Source of the DNA: Allomyces macrogynus ATCC 38327
Lineage: Eukaryota > Blastocladiomycota > Blastocladiomycetes > Blastocladiales > Blastocladiaceae
Direction: 5' to 3'
NCBI GenBank assembly: GCA_000151295.1
Contig: GG745354.1
Coordinates: 753,161-805,966, forward strand
Length of the DNA stretch: 52,806 nt
Shown here: positions 1 to 12,690 of the stretch, piece by piece
Layout of the letters: each line of letters begins with the position of its first letter
Numbering within the stretch: the first letter of the stretch is position 1
The notes under the pieces: model-generated
Told to the model about the DNA's origin: nothing
The model's database searches: none
What the model saw: the letters and a program-made list of their open reading frames with translations, nothing else
Position numbers and translations under genes: made by a program

Positions 1-1537
1 GGGGTCCGCAACTTTTTTTTTGGGCAGGGGCAACAGAGTGTGATGGGCGCGTCATCGGTGTCGTCGATGGCGTCGCATCATTCGGCGATGTGAGACAACG
101 ACGACGACGGCGACGAGGAGGCAAGTCGCGCTGGTCGCGACGGGTTGGCGTTCTTGGTTGGCTGCAATTTTTTCGTTTTTACTATTTTTATTGGCATACC
201 GTGGCTCTGAGCTGCATCGTTTTTTCTCGTAGTCTTGTCTTGGGTTGTGTTATGTTGTGCTTGGTCTTCTTCACCGACTCTCCCTCCATCCCCGCCTCGC
301 GGCTCGAACCCCTCCCTTTTTTCTTTTTATTCACCACACAGGCACGCTGCTCGATCCGTGGATGGCCTACCTAGTGATGACGACTGCCCAGTGATACCAC
401 CATTCTTCTGGACGAGCCGCATGGAATATGATCGTTTGCGCGTAGGATTTGAAACTGCTCTTGGTTGATGCGTATGTCGCTCCGGCAACAGCAAAAGGAA
501 AGGATAGCGGTTTGAGTCGTCGCCCCCGACATCACTGGGCGACGGCACGCAGGTTAAGGAAACCCGCATGTGGCGATGCAAATGACTCCACCACTGAACT
601 CCTTGATCAAAATATGGTCTGTCAGCCTCAGCATGTATCTCACTCGCCTGCTTGGTTGCACCCGCATGCATGGAATGGTATCAGCAGAGTCGGCCGAACA
701 TCGCTCCAGTCGAGCAATAACGGGTGGAGATGGTTGCCTGAATGTAAGATACTATTCCAATGATCGAACAGAAGGTGGGAGCGGCCGGAAATTAACAGCG
801 GCATAGCTTGCCAAGACGTGAGATGCTCATGAGCGTACTTACACCTCGTCCGCTCCAAAAGCTCGCTGATGGAAATCAATGGCCGGTCAAATCGTTCCTG
901 CGCTGTTGCGTTCATTGAGCCCGGAAGTGACCCATCAAAGTGTTCTCCTTCGTTCTCCTTCAGCCGATGCGGGAATTTGGCTAAGAGGTGGGAGTACCAT
1001 CGGAGGTGCGTCGTGGGCAAGTGAGGTGTCGAATTCGATTTCGTTCGAGTTGCGGCCATGCGCATACCTTTGAGTATCTCTGAGCGTCTGGCCATGCTCA
1101 TCAAATGCCAGGAAAGCACAGGTGGAGCAAATCAGAGTAGATCGACACCTCTTTCTTCTTGTCCCGCATCACTAGTGTATGGACAGCAAGACTTAACAAC
1201 ATCGCTCTGTTGGAAACAAACGTTGCTATGCCTTGGCAATAGAACCCCATCCAGCACGTTGGCAGGCTGGCAGTCATGGTTCACCGTTGTTGACCGCGCT
1301 CTATTTCTGTTGATTAAAATACTGTGCCGGGTTTGGAAATGAGCAGATCAGTGGTCGTTCTTTCCTTGCTTCGCCGTGACTTCGCCGGTGGGCCTCTTCC
1401 TGATTGTGAACCACCATATCCATGACACGCTCCACGTCAACTGCTTTTCACTCTTTATTCTTTGCTCCGCTCGTCATCAACCATCACGCTCCGATTCCTG
1501 GCCTTCCTCGGTTGCCAGCTATGCCGACTGGGCAGAC
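1..1537. other. sparse region, no supported gene
   Basis: Base composition is mixed and GC-poorer than the genes to the right, and short frames are scattered on both strands. The longest, a minus-strand frame at 640-1119, has no recognisable family, no codon bias like its neighbours and no clear start context. A poly-T run lies at positions 12-20. I see no RNA gene or mobile element. The right end probably holds the promoter of the chagasin-type gene. Confidence 0.5.
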
Positions 1538-1543
1538 TATAAA
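1538..1543 (+). promoter_or_regulatory. TATA box of the chagasin-type gene
   Basis: TATAAA stands 138 nt before the chosen ATG at 1681, in an otherwise GC-rich stretch. Its spacing resembles TATA-like elements before other genes in this window (19,912 and 39,664). Confidence 0.45.
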
Positions 1544-1680
1544 TGAGACGCGCTCCCACCGCCGATGCGACCAGCAGCACAGCTCCGCTCGTTTTAGAGC
1601 CCACTTTCCCTGCAACAAGCGTGCCAGCACGTTCGATACCCGCCGCCTGCCAACCCTCGCTTTACCACCTACCCACCACC

Positions 1681-2328
1681 ATGGTCACCACCATCACCAA
1701 AGAAATCGTTGCGCGCATCGGCCACCACATCAAGATCGAGCTCGAGTCGAACCAGACGACGGGGTACGAATGGGAATTCGTCACGACGCACTGTCCGCTC
1801 GTCAAGATGAGTGCGCCCGTGTACCGCGCAACCACGACCGACACGACCCTCCTCGGTTCCGGCGGCAAAACCGTGTTCAAGGGCAAACCCACGGAGCCCG
1901 GGACTGCAACGATCCTGTTTGTCTACCGGCAGATTGACAGCAAGGAGCCCGCACAGTTCCTCGAAGTGCACTTGACTGTGCTGCCCTGCGACATTTCCAC
2001 GCCGCCCAAGGTTCAAAAAGTGGTCGCCGCCACGGTTGGGGACACGTTCAAGGTTAAGATCCCGGCGCATATTGGCGCCGTGCACGGGTGGGAGTATGCG
2101 GGCGATAACAACCATGTCACGGTCGTCAAGTCCGAGTACCGTCCGGCGCGCGAGGTCGCACCGGGTGCGGCTGGGTCCGGCGGGTCGATGGTGTTTAAGA
2201 TGAAGGCTGTCGCGCCCGGGTTGGGCTCGTACTTGTTTGTGCTCAAGGAGACGCCGTGGGACCAGACCTACGCGGGCCGGTACCTCGTCCAGTTTGATAT
2301 TGCTCCGCGCGTCGAAATCGTCGAGTAA
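1681..2328 (+). CDS. tandem two-domain chagasin-type cysteine protease inhibitor
   Basis: Single-exon gene, 215 aa. It carries two successive domains of the chagasin/ICP family (MEROPS I42), whose three loops plug the active-site cleft of papain-like proteases. Domain 1 (about residues 1-105) shows loop NQTTGYEW (24-31) and GSGG (59-62); the third-loop tryptophan is absent (YRQ at 82-84). Domain 2 (106-215) shows a degenerate first loop AVHGWE (133-138), then GSGG (165-168) and TPW (191-193), close to the RPW loop of chagasin. Known members are usually one domain of about 110 aa, so this is a tandem duplicate. The start at 1681 was chosen because CCACCACCATGG is an excellent context and the family homology begins at once; the open frame runs upstream to 1543 but reads as low-complexity sequence. 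No signal peptide is seen, so a cytosolic role is inferred. The family assignment is firm; the target protease is unknown. Confidence 0.85.
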   Translation: MVTTITKEIVARIGHHIKIELESNQTTGYEWEFVTTHCPLVKMSAPVYRATTTDTTLLGSGGKTVFKGKPTEPGTATILFVYRQIDSKEPAQFLEVHLTVLPCDISTPPKVQKVVAATVGDTFKVKIPAHIGAVHGWEYAGDNNHVTVVKSEYRPAREVAPGAAGSGGSMVFKMKAVAPGLGSYLFVLKETPWDQTYAGRYLVQFDIAPRVEIVE

Positions 2329-3084
2329 AATCACAGCAGTGGTCTAGTTTGACCCATGCTCTGAGGGCGTGTAGTGTAATTTCGTAAATGATTCTGTCCC
2401 TCTGCGTGCTGTCTTGGATTTGGTGGGCCTCGAGTTCCCACGTATTGTTGCAACTGACCCAGCAACAAAGTCGCGTAAATGAGCATGACTTGGGCCCCCA
2501 ACAATCGACACGCAGGTGCCAGCAGCACTCACAATTGCGCTAGCAAGACCAGCAAGCTCAGCAAGCTCTCAATTCGTTTGCAAAACGCCAGCGGCAAGAC
2601 CACTCTCCGATCATCATTCGGGCTGACGGTTTGTTGAGCGCGCGGAGAGTGTGAGTCTGCAATATTCACCCGTCCATTTGCGAATACTTTTCCATCGCAC
2701 GCACGCACGAGCAGCAGTAATAGCTTCCAGTGAGTCTGTTGCTGGTCGCGGACACATCTGCGGCCATGAAGGGAGCGGCGAATCATCGTCTGCAGCTGAG
2801 CAAGCTTCGTCTGCAGCTGAGCAAGCTTCGTCTGCAGCTGAGCAAGCTCACTCGGCGCGAGTGCAACACCACGCGCTACGCGCTGATGTTCAATTCGTTT
2901 TCAGATCCGGTTCAAACGCTGAAAACTGAGAGGCACGTCGTCCCGTTTGTAACCAGACTGCATTTCCCGTCACCCGTGCAAAATAGGAGGGGGACACGCG
3001 ACATGCCCACGCATTGCGAGAACGAAAGAAGAAAAAAAATGACAACAAACACGAGAAGCGAAAGAACTAAAACACATCACCTCA
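2329..3084. other. intergenic region between convergent genes
   Basis: This lies between the 3' ends of the chagasin-type gene and GCN1. It contains short AGCAAGCTC-type repeats around 2540-2572 and the 21-bp repeat described separately. Short frames here arise from the repeats. No gene is supported. Confidence 0.55.
2788..2850 (+). repeat. three tandem copies of a 21-bp unit
   Basis: Units at 2788-2808, 2809-2829 and 2830-2850, nearly identical, read GTCTGCAGCTGAGCAAGCTT plus one base. The period is a multiple of three, so frames stay open (for example Ser-Ala-Ala-Glu-Gln-Ala-Ser), but no start, homology or codon context supports translation. Probably a minisatellite. Confidence 0.8.
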
Positions 3085-6000
3085 TCACTCGGCATTCTCG
3101 GGCCAGACCAGCGCAACCAGCTCTTGCTCGTCGACGCTGCGCGGCTGCAAGTTCTCGAGCACGCGGCGGTGGTAATCCATCAACAGCTTCCCCTGCGCCG
3201 CATCCAACTTCTCCACCACCTCATCCAACCCGCTCGTGCCGGAACGCAGCTGTAGGACCGCGACCAGCGCCTGCTCGGCGGCCAGCTTGACCGCGACCGA
3301 CCGGTCACGCACGAGCTTGAGCGTCGCACTCACCGCGGCCGTGCGCCGCGGCTCCGCAATAAATGCCGGCGCAGCACGCGACATGGCCACGAGCGCACAC
3401 TGCTTGACGGGGGTCGTGGCCGCGGGCGACGCGACAACACGCACGAGCGCGTCAGCGACCTCGTCGTCGGCCGGGTCCTCGGTTAGTACTTTGGCCGCGG
3501 CGAGCGCCCCATGGCCCGCAGCGACCGTGTCCCCAGGCGCCGACAGACCGTTGACGATCGCGCTGCGGACGGCGGCCCCGCTGTGCAGGTACGCGACGCG
3601 CGCGGCGGTGCCCTTGCTGAGTCGCTTGAGCACTTCGCCGGCATCAGTGGGAACCTTGCCGAGGTACGCAGCGGCAAGCGCGGCAGCGTGCGGCGCGTCG
3701 GCGTCGGCCATGGCCAGGACCGCGGCACGCACGGGCGCAGCGTCCTTGGCGCACGGCACGGCCGCGGCGAGGACGTGCGCGATCGCGGCCTGCGCGCGCG
3801 CATCCGTCGCGTTGTTGAGCAAGTCGAGCAACTCCGTGATGAGCGCGTCCGGGCGCGGGTGCAGGGCAACGAGCGCGACCATGGCGTCACGAGCGCGGGC
3901 GACGACACGGGCGTCGTCGCCGGCCGTGAGCTGCTTGAGCAGCGTGCGCGACAGTTGCGGGATGAAAGGCTTGAGCAAGATGCCGACACGCTGCAGGAGC
4001 GCGGCCACGGCCTCGAGAATGAGCGCCTTGACGACGGGCGAGATACGGTCGCCCATGATACGAATCAGCGGACCGGTCATGGCCGTGACGTGTGCTTTGA
4101 GGTTGGCCGCGGGCGTGCGGTGAATCACCATGATCAGCGCGCGCACCGCCTGTTCCTTGTGCGCGCCGTACATGAGCGCATGCAGGACAATGGCCAGCAC
4201 GGGTGCCGGACCGCGCGGGTGCTGCGCAAACACGGCCAGCGGTTCGTCACCCTCGTGCTTGGCGAGCGACGTGGCCACGGTGCTGACGTAGCCGTCGAGA
4301 TCCTCCTTGGCAATGCTTTTGACAATCGCGTCCATGGCGGTAAAGACAACGGGCACCGAGTCGGCGTCGGTCGTGTCGAGCTCAGCCAACAACCACCCGA
4401 GCCACTGCTGCTTGAACGCGGGCGTCGCGTGCGGTGCGAGCGCGGCCATGGCCTGCGCCGTCCCAATGAAATGGTCGCCGCGGTGCAGCTCGAGAATATG
4501 GTTGAGCGAGTCGAGTTCGTCCTCATCGACGTCGTGCGAGAGCAGCGCCTGCAGCGCCGGGAGCACGTGCGGGTTGTACTGGCCGAGCAACGTGTCCAAA
4601 ACGCCAGCAGTCTTCTTGCCGAGCGACCCGACCGAAAGCAGCGATGCGAGCGCCTGACACGACGCCTCGTCCACCTTTTCGAGCAGCGACGGGAGCAGTA
4701 CGGGCAGAACCACGTGCCCACGAACCGACATGACGTGCTGCAAACCGCGCAGCGAGTCGGGCAGGTCCTTGATCATTGGCGACAGGACCAGGTCGATGCA
4801 CGTCGGCCCCACTTGGTTGTAGAGCGCATCGAACGTGGCCGCACCAGCCTCGCGCACATCGTCGTTCGGGTGCGACAGGGCGCGCGACACGCACCCGACG
4901 ACCAGCTCGAGATGACCCTGCGTGTTGTGCCGACCGGCGGCGCGCATAACGTGCACGAGCGCACGGCACACACCGCGCGGCGACGCGTCAAACTGCGCGT
5001 TGAGCACTGGCATCATCTGGTCGAGAATGCCGTCGCCGAGCTTGCGCACGATATCACCCAGCGTCTGTGCGGCCGTATCGACAATATCGTCCATGTCGTC
5101 GACGTACCCACCCTCGCCGTCGGACACGTCCTCGTCGGCCACCTCGGCCGTACGTTCCTTGGCCAAGTGCTCAAGCACAATTTGCAGCAACACGGGCAGA
5201 ATGTCCTTGAGCTGCCGCGGCGTGTTCGAGACGAGCATGCGCCAGACACCAATCGCCGTTTGCCGCACCATCCCCGACGCGTCGCACCGGAGAATGTAGA
5301 GCGACGCGAGCGTCTTCTGGTACATTTCGACGCCGAGCGCCTCGACGAGCATCTTGATCTGCTGCGTGTGCGTGTGCGTGACGCGCGGCTGCTCCTCTTC
5401 GTCCTCGCCCTCGGCACCCTCGCCGTCCTCGCCGACCACATCGTTGCCGTCCTTCTTGGGCGCCTTGACCTTTTGGCCCATGATGCGGCCCAACATATCG
5501 CCGAGCAAGTGCACCGACGACTGACGGATGCGCCAGTTCGGGTCGAACACACCACGAATAAGCTCCGGCAGCAGCAAGTCGATGGCCGTGGCATTGAACA
5601 TGTCGATGACGATCTGCGCGGCCTTGAGCGCCGAGTCGCGCACCATTTCCGACTCGTCCGACAAACCGGCCAGGACCGACGGCAAGACTTGCGGAATGTA
5701 CTGCGTGTAGTCGGGCCCATACGTCATGGGCAGGTAGACGAGCAGGACCAAGTACCCGTCGCGCTTGTTCGAGTTGAGCCCCGCCAAGATGGTCGGCATC
5801 CACTGTGTCAACACCTCGCTGCCGAGCGCCGCAAGCACTTCACTGAGACCTTGCGCGGCGCCCGACTTGTCGACGGCCGATGTCGAAGTTTCCAGCACGC
5901 GGAACAGGTCGCCGACGAGCGTCGGGAACGTCGTCTGACCAAGCGACCGCACAAGGACACCGAGCGTGCGCGCGGCCATCGACCGCGTCTTGGGCACCGC

Positions 6001-9000
6001 ATCGGCGAGCACGCGCAGGAGCGGCGGCGTCAGGTTACGCACATAGTGCAGCAACTCCTTGGCGGGAGCGAGCGACGTCAAGTTGCCGAGAATCTGCGCG
6101 GCGGCACACTTGGACTCGGCGAGACGCGCCGAGAGACCTTGGTTCACGATCGGCGCAATCAGAGCAAGCGACGGCGGGTCGAGGTAGTGCTCGAACGTTG
6201 TGGCCGCGAGCGTGTGCAGCGCCGGCACGACCTTGGCCTCGTTCACGAGCGCCTCCATGAGCAGCGGGACCATGACTTGGATCTCTGGGTTGTGGATCAC
6301 GCTGCCAAACGTGTTGAGCGCCTCGCGCGAGGCCTTGGAGACCTGCAAGTGCGAGTCGGCGAGCGACTCGAGCAGCGCCGGGATCAAAATCGGCAGCGCA
6401 CTCGACAAGTGCGCGGGCGCGCAGTAAGCCATCGACGAGAGCAGCTCAATACTGGCCTTCTTGGTCCGCCACTGGTCCGACTTGAGCCCTTCCATCATGG
6501 TCGGCATGAGCAGCTTGACGGCATGCGAAGAGATATTCTGCATCATGACACGCGCGGTATCGCCCGTCGCCTGCCGGACGGCCGCGTTCGTATCGGAAAA
6601 CAGCGCGAGCAGCGCCGGCATGCACTGAATGAGCCACGGCTCAAACATGCGTCCGAGCAGCAGCGTGCACGTCTCGAGCAACAGCAGCGCGCCCTGCCGC
6701 GACGCCAAATCCTTTTGCTGCAGCCGGTCCTTGATCGTCCTGACGAGCTCGTACTCCTTGATGAGCGACTTGTGCGCCTTGATCAGTCCGGCGAGACCGT
6801 AGGCCGAGCCGCGCTGCACGGCGTACTTGGGGTCAGCAAAGAGCGTTTCCATGAGCTGCGGGTAGACGGTGCGCGGATCGACGGGCAAGCCGCCAAGCCC
6901 CTGCGCGACCGCGACCTGCACCGACTCGGACGGCGTACGCAGTGCGGCAATCATGATTGCAACAATCTCTTTGAGCTGCGGGTCCTTGGGAGACAAGTGC
7001 TGCGCGCACTGCGCGGTGAGCACGACCATGGCCTCGCGCACATCGTCCGACTTGTGCTTGGCGTGTGCCTGCAAAACAGCGATACACTCGCGCGCCGACT
7101 CCTTGTGCGCCTGAATCAATGCGCGCAGCGCATGCACAAGGGCAATATGCACGTCGTGCGCCTCGTCGTCGAGCAACGGGATCCACTGCTTGAGCGCGGG
7201 CGTCACGTCCTTGGTCGGCAAGTGTGCGAGGACGCCGGCCAAGCACTCGACAAGCCCGACGCGCGGCGTGACCGTATCCACCTCCTTTTCAATTTTCATG
7301 CCAAACTGGTCGTACTCGACGGGCACGTGCATGATCGCCTTGTACCGCTGGAACTGCTGCACGTGCAAGTTGCCAATCACCTTTTGCGTCGCCTTTTCGT
7401 CGCGGGCCAGCAGAGCCTTGACGCACGCGGCCGCACACGACGCGACCGGCGCGCGTTCCGAGAGCGTGAAGAGCATGGGCGCGTCGTCGAGCGAGAGGAC
7501 CAGCTCGTGCCGCTCAATCACTTGCTGCGCGAGGTCGGCGTACTCCGGGTGGCACGCGAGCGCCAATATCAAAACACGGAACTCGGTCGAGAACTCGGCG
7601 TGCACATAGAGACTGGCCTCGAGGCACGCGGCTGTGACGCTGTCTTTCCCTGACATGCACCCGTTCTTCAAGATCTCGAGATGCTCAGCACGCGGCTCCG
7701 GGCACGCATGGCACAGCGTGACGAGCGCCTCGTGCGCCTTGGCCGCCTGCTTCTTCCAGATCGTGAGCGCATCAATCAACTGGTGCATGAGCGTGGTCAT
7801 GGGCATGACAGGCGAGATGGCCAGCGTCGCGTGCTGCGCAGCGACATCCACAAAGAACGTGACGTGGTCGAGCACCCGGTTCAACACGACCTTGTCGTTG
7901 GTGCGCGTGCGCGCGACCGACGCGTCGAAGACGCGCGTCATGATCTGGTGCAGGACCAGGAAGGCCACGGGGGTCATGGGCTCGGACGTGGTCTTGACGG
8001 CAACCTGGAACAGCAACGACGAGACCATTTCGTCCTGCGACGCTGTCGGCACGCCCTGGCCCTTTGCGGGCAGACCGACGAGGAGCGCGGCCATGAGCAC
8101 GCGCACGTTGTCGAGCGCCGGGTCGAGCGACCCACACACGTTGCGCCACGCCTCGGTCACGTCAATCGACGACGTGTGGCGAATCTCCTGCAGCAGGTCG
8201 ACGAGCACCGTGATCACGGCATCGAGCGACGACCCATGCTTGGTCATGGCGCAAATCAAGTCCACAACCAGCTGCGTGTGGTCCGCGTCCGGCACCGCCG
8301 GCTCCGGGGGAGCCGCGGCGACAGCGGGCGCCGCCGCACCCTTCTTGGCACTGGCCTTGCCGACAGCCGGTTTGCCCGCAGACGCGGGGCGACCCGCAGC
8401 CGCACCCTTGCGCTCAGCGACAGGTGAACGACCAGGCGCGTGAGCGTTGGCCGCATTCTCGGCAGCCTTGGCCTTGGCCGCCTTACTCTTGCGCGTGTCC
8501 TCGATCAGCGTCTGCGCGGTCGCGGCAAACTCGGGCATTAAATCCGCATCGATCCACAACAACGTCGACGTCGCGCGTAGCGCAGCTTGTTGCGCCCAGG
8601 GCTGCTCGGCCGTGAGCGCGGCCTTGACAATCGCGACCACCTCCTTGGCGTGCGCGGGCAACCACTGGTCGAGGTGCACGTGGCAGTGGAACGCGAGCGA
8701 CGACCACATGTCCTCCGGCAAGCACGGGTGGTGCGCAACCAAGACGAAGTCGACGAGCGTCGCCTCGGCCTTGAGGTGGTGCAGCAAGTGCAGGAACCGC
8801 TTCCGCGCAATCGGGGCCACGTGTGGCGTGCGCATGTGCGCGTCAGTGTGTGCGCGAAGGGCGGCGAGAACTGCGGGGTGTGTCGTGTGCTGCAGGAGCG
8901 TCGCGTGCGGCGAGGCCAAAACAAGCAGGAGAGACGTGTGCAGCTGGTCCCCAGTCAGGACGGTGCCGTCAGCGGCCATGAGCCCGTTGAGCGCGTGCAC

Positions 9001-10584
9001 GTAGTAGGCGTCGACGGCGCTGCCCTTGATGGCCAAGAACGCGGCCAGCTTCTTGGCGTCGCGCTTGGCGTCAAACGCGTTTTGCCGCAGAACGAGCGCA
9101 AGGGCAACGTGGTCGGTCGCGGTCGCGAGCTTTTCGGCAGGCAAGTCAATTTTCGCGTCGTAGAAGACCTGGAAAACTTGCTTGCGGATCTTTTCGTTGA
9201 CGCGCGACCACGCGGCGAGCAACTTGTCGACCGCATCGGGGTACTGCGCAAGCAGCTCGAAAATGGCGACGGCAACCTGGTCATTCGACTCAGCTTTCGA
9301 GTTCTTGACAAGCGTATCGAGGTCGGCGGCGGACAGCGTCACCTGCTTGAGCGACGCGTAGACGTGCGTCTTCTGCTGCCAGGTGCCGCACTTGGCAATG
9401 ACCAACAGGGCCTTGCCGACGAGGGCCGTGCGCGCCGCGTCGTTGCCGAGTTTCCACAGACCGACAAAGACCGTTTGAGCAAGGGCGGCGTTGGCGTCGT
9501 TGGTCGAGCTGAGCTGCGTGGCAATGGCCGCGGCGACGGCGTCCTTGATGGAAACGGCGGATTCGGCTGAACAGGTCACGAGCACAGCAAGGAACGGCAA
9601 GATGACCTCGGGTGAGCGCAGGAAAATCTTTTCCGACGTTTGCAGGACCTCGTCCATGGGCAGGTGGCGGAGCAGGGGCTTGACTGCGCGCTAAAAACGG
9701 ACAGGTAACGGTTGGACGGGGAAAAGCGGTGGAGAAGGTGGGGAGCGCATCAAAGCGTACCAGTACGCGGTTCGGCACGGGCACTTTGCACGCCATGAGG
9801 TGCTTGGACAGGAGCGGCATCCACGCGTGGTTCCACACGACCGTCTGGCCAGCAACCAAGTGCGCGAGCACGGCGAGCGACCCGAGCACGACCGTCGCAT
9901 CGGACCCAAGCTTCTCAGCCACAATCCACTCGACGACGATCGGAGCGAGCTCTTTGCGTTGCGGGTAATCGTGCCAAAAGAACTTGTCGCCAAACGCGCG
10001 CACGGGCGTCGAGGGCGTCGCGTTCGGGTGGATCAGGGTCAGAGCGACGAGCGTGCAATGAATCGCAAATAGCCGTGGCGGCAGGGCCTTGCCGAGCGCG
10101 CGAATCGCCTCGTCGACCCACTGCAGTGCGTAAGTGACGGACGGGAGCGGGACCACGTGCACAGACTTGCCGCTCGCGCCGGTGGGGCGGATCACGGCCG
10201 CGTCAACGACCTTGACGGCGGCCTCGATCAAGGACCCACGCATCTTGGCGTCGGACGAGGACGCGTCGAGCATGGCGCGGTAGAGGGCGAGGGGCGCGCG
10301 TCGCGTACGCTTGGGTAGCGTCGCGTAACGGTGGATCGTCAGGTGGACCATGGTCTTGACGACCTCTGGGCTTAGGACGCGGGCATCTGGGGAGGCGATC
10401 CGGTTGGTGAGCTGCCGTGGTCGTGCGCGAGCAAAACCGGGCCGATCATAGCATGCAGCGGCAGCAGCAACAGCAGCGAACCTTGCTCGTCGATTAGCGG
10501 TAAGATCTGGTTCTCGATCCAGTCATCGAGGATGGCGCCACCGCACTCTCCGAAGAGGGCGAGCAGCTTGGCGACGGGGTCCAT
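3085..10584 (-). CDS. GCN1: GCN1, ribosome-associated activator of the Gcn2 kinase
   Basis: Model, minus strand: exons 10584-10482, 10386-9767 and 9690-3085, giving 2441 aa; introns are 95 and 76 nt. The first intron is placed by frame: GTTCGC donor after CAA G, CCCCAG acceptor, both phase 1. The second donor is GTACTG, or GTACGC 6 nt later; both keep frame. The protein is made of HEAT repeats and matches Gcn1 along its length: LRSPEV near residue 257, the eEF3-like HEAT region in the middle (GLAGLIKAHKSLIKEYELVR, LGDIVRKLGDGILDQMMPVL) and the Gcn2 RWD-binding part near residue 2115 (TGPLIRIMGDR, LLKPFIPQL). Known role: binds stalled or collided ribosomes and hands the amino-acid starvation signal to Gcn2, which phosphorylates eIF2-alpha. 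Length is slightly below yeast Gcn1 (about 2670 aa). A Lys/Ala-rich low-complexity stretch lies near residues 645-705. The identification is very secure; exon 1 is the least certain part. Confidence 0.93.
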
Positions 10585-12690
10585 GGTCGCGGGGGACGGG
10601 GGGCGCGTCGGCGCAGCCGGTTGGGTCGAGCGTGATCCACGGCCGCGAAGAAGTGATTTCTTTGGCTGGAGGAGCCGAGACGCTCGCGGTGGACACGCTC
10701 TTTCGTTTGCAGCGGGTGCTGGTCGCGTCGGCTTTCGTGGGTCGCGAGTCTTTGCGCGTCGCCGTCCTTTGGTTGTTGCTGGTGGTGATCAGCCGTGGTC
10801 AACGCCGACTGCGACTCGAACGAAGGTGTTGCCGTGATCACCTGACGTGTTGCTGGCCGCACTCACTTCACTTTCACCTTTCATCTCGACAGGCGCTACA
10901 TATCAACAACTGTTTTCTGGCTCGCGGCCATCTCCACCGGCCGACCGTGTTATCGCGCGCCGCCCTGTCGCCTCTCGGCTCGACTCGCTCGAGTCTCGCC
11001 CCGCCATCCACGCGTCCCACCTTGATGCCCCTTGCATGCTGCCTGCTGCCCCTTCCATTTCTGCTACAATGGGCGCAAACCTTGCAACATCATCATCAAT
11101 CTGCACTTCAATCCGCCCTCTCTCGAAGATGGCCCGTCCGTCCAGCGACTCCCTCTTTCCGCGAGTCGTCGTCATTGTTTTGATCTGACCCCTGCCTTGC
11201 TTCAGTCTTTTACAGCACTGTGCTTCTTGTCAATGCCACCATCTGGAAGGAGACTGCTCCTGGTAAATATGCGCTCAGATTCATCCCCTGCCCATGCGTT
11301 GGTGACATTTCTATTCCAGAATGAAGCGCTGTGGGAGGACTTAAGGCTTGAGTAGGACCAGTTCTTCGCCTTGCCAGATTTCCCCTTGTCACTTTGGTCG
11401 TTGGTTTTGGTTGGACTGATTGTTCCTCCTTATCAGCATGCTTGGATTATTTGATCCCTCACTGTCCACTTCTGCCAACACCACCACCCTCATTGCACTC
11501 ACGACCTTGATCTGGCGACTACTCGCCTGCTCCAATCACTGACCCTTGCACTATTGTTTCATGGCATAAGTCCATGTGGAATGCCCTCCAGCCAAGCCAC
11601 CACAATACTCTCAGCTGGCTGTTGCTATTTCCACTAGCATGAGCCCCACTACTTCTACATCAATATCAACCTCACTGTGCTGCCAATGCACCCCTGTGCA
11701 ATTGGTACCTGCTTCCCACGTCATCAGTGAGCATCACCATAGTTGTCATACTTATCATGCTGCTGCCCTCTTTCCTCTTCTTTGTCTTCATTGTTTCTCA
11801 ACAACATGGTCTGGACAAAATACCTCCTCCCAGTTGGTGCTTGGTCCTTTTCAATGTGCTGAGCTTCAGGAATCAGTGTCAGAAACGGACTTTTGGTGGA
11901 ATGGCGTTCTTTCTCTGTCTAGGACAAGCTTGTGCGGGTGCTGTTGCAGCATGGGTGGGACCAGGTCATGACAGTGGCCTGCCCAGCTGCAGCGACTCCA
12001 ATATTTGAGACAGTGATTGATGATGAGAATGCAGCTGGCAATGTTTATCTGAGCTGTTGTCCTGCAATACAACCTCGTTTGCACATTGTAGGTCGTGATA
12101 ATTCAAATTATCCAACAATTACCACTTGTTGTTCTCTGAGCGATGTAAAATTGGCGGTCGCCACACCATTGCAGCAAAAATGAAGAACCCTTGTTTCTGG
12201 TCTGGTTGTAGTGCAGGCATGCTGAGGAGTTGGTGGAAACGTTGGTGGTGTCAATGGAAGAAAAATACACATCCCATGATTACCGAGTACATTAGTATGA
12301 TCACAGGCGCTGCTGGCTGTATAAACGGGAGAACAAGCGCGGCCAAGGGCTTTAGCTGGTATGCACGGCCTTGCAGCGCCTCGAAGGAGGAAACGACGCG
12401 CCTCGGCGCGAGACATAACATGTGTGTCACATGACTGATAAATTTCGAGGAGCTCGTCGGCTGGAACCCCTGTCGCCGGCGACGATGTCGTGCGCGCGCT
12501 GCGCAGTCGGCCTTCCTCCCCCACATCTCTTCGCCGACACTGGCACTGCAACTTGCCGCACCACGCGCCCACGAGTCTCGGGCACCTGTCGACCCCCCAT
12601 CTCCCCACCCGATCCGCCCCCGTTCCCGCGCACCTGCGCACAATCGCGACTTTGCCCGCCGACGGACCGACCGGCCGACGACTTCAAATT
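10585..12690. other. GC-poorer region with no supported gene
   Basis: About 2.1 kb between the GCN1 start and the next gene, which run divergently, so both promoters must lie here. From about 11,200 to 12,300 the sequence is clearly AT-richer than the rest. Frames of 80-180 codons exist on both strands but lack any family resemblance and share no codon bias with the confirmed genes. A TATAAA at 12,320-12,325 lies 366 nt before the start of the next gene. No terminal repeats, transposase motif or tRNA was recognised. Confidence 0.5.

Noticed and set aside
640..1119. A 159-codon minus-strand frame
   Set aside because: No family, no codon bias like the confirmed genes and no promoter or splice context; expected by chance at this length.
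3511..7653. A 1380-codon open frame on the plus strand opposite GCN1
   Set aside because: It is the complement of a strongly GC3-biased gene, which removes stops from one antisense frame. Its product is Arg/Glu/His-rich without any domain.
11576..12183. Possible transposon remnant in the GC-poor stretch
   Set aside because: No terminal repeats, target duplication or transposase/reverse-transcriptase motif could be found.
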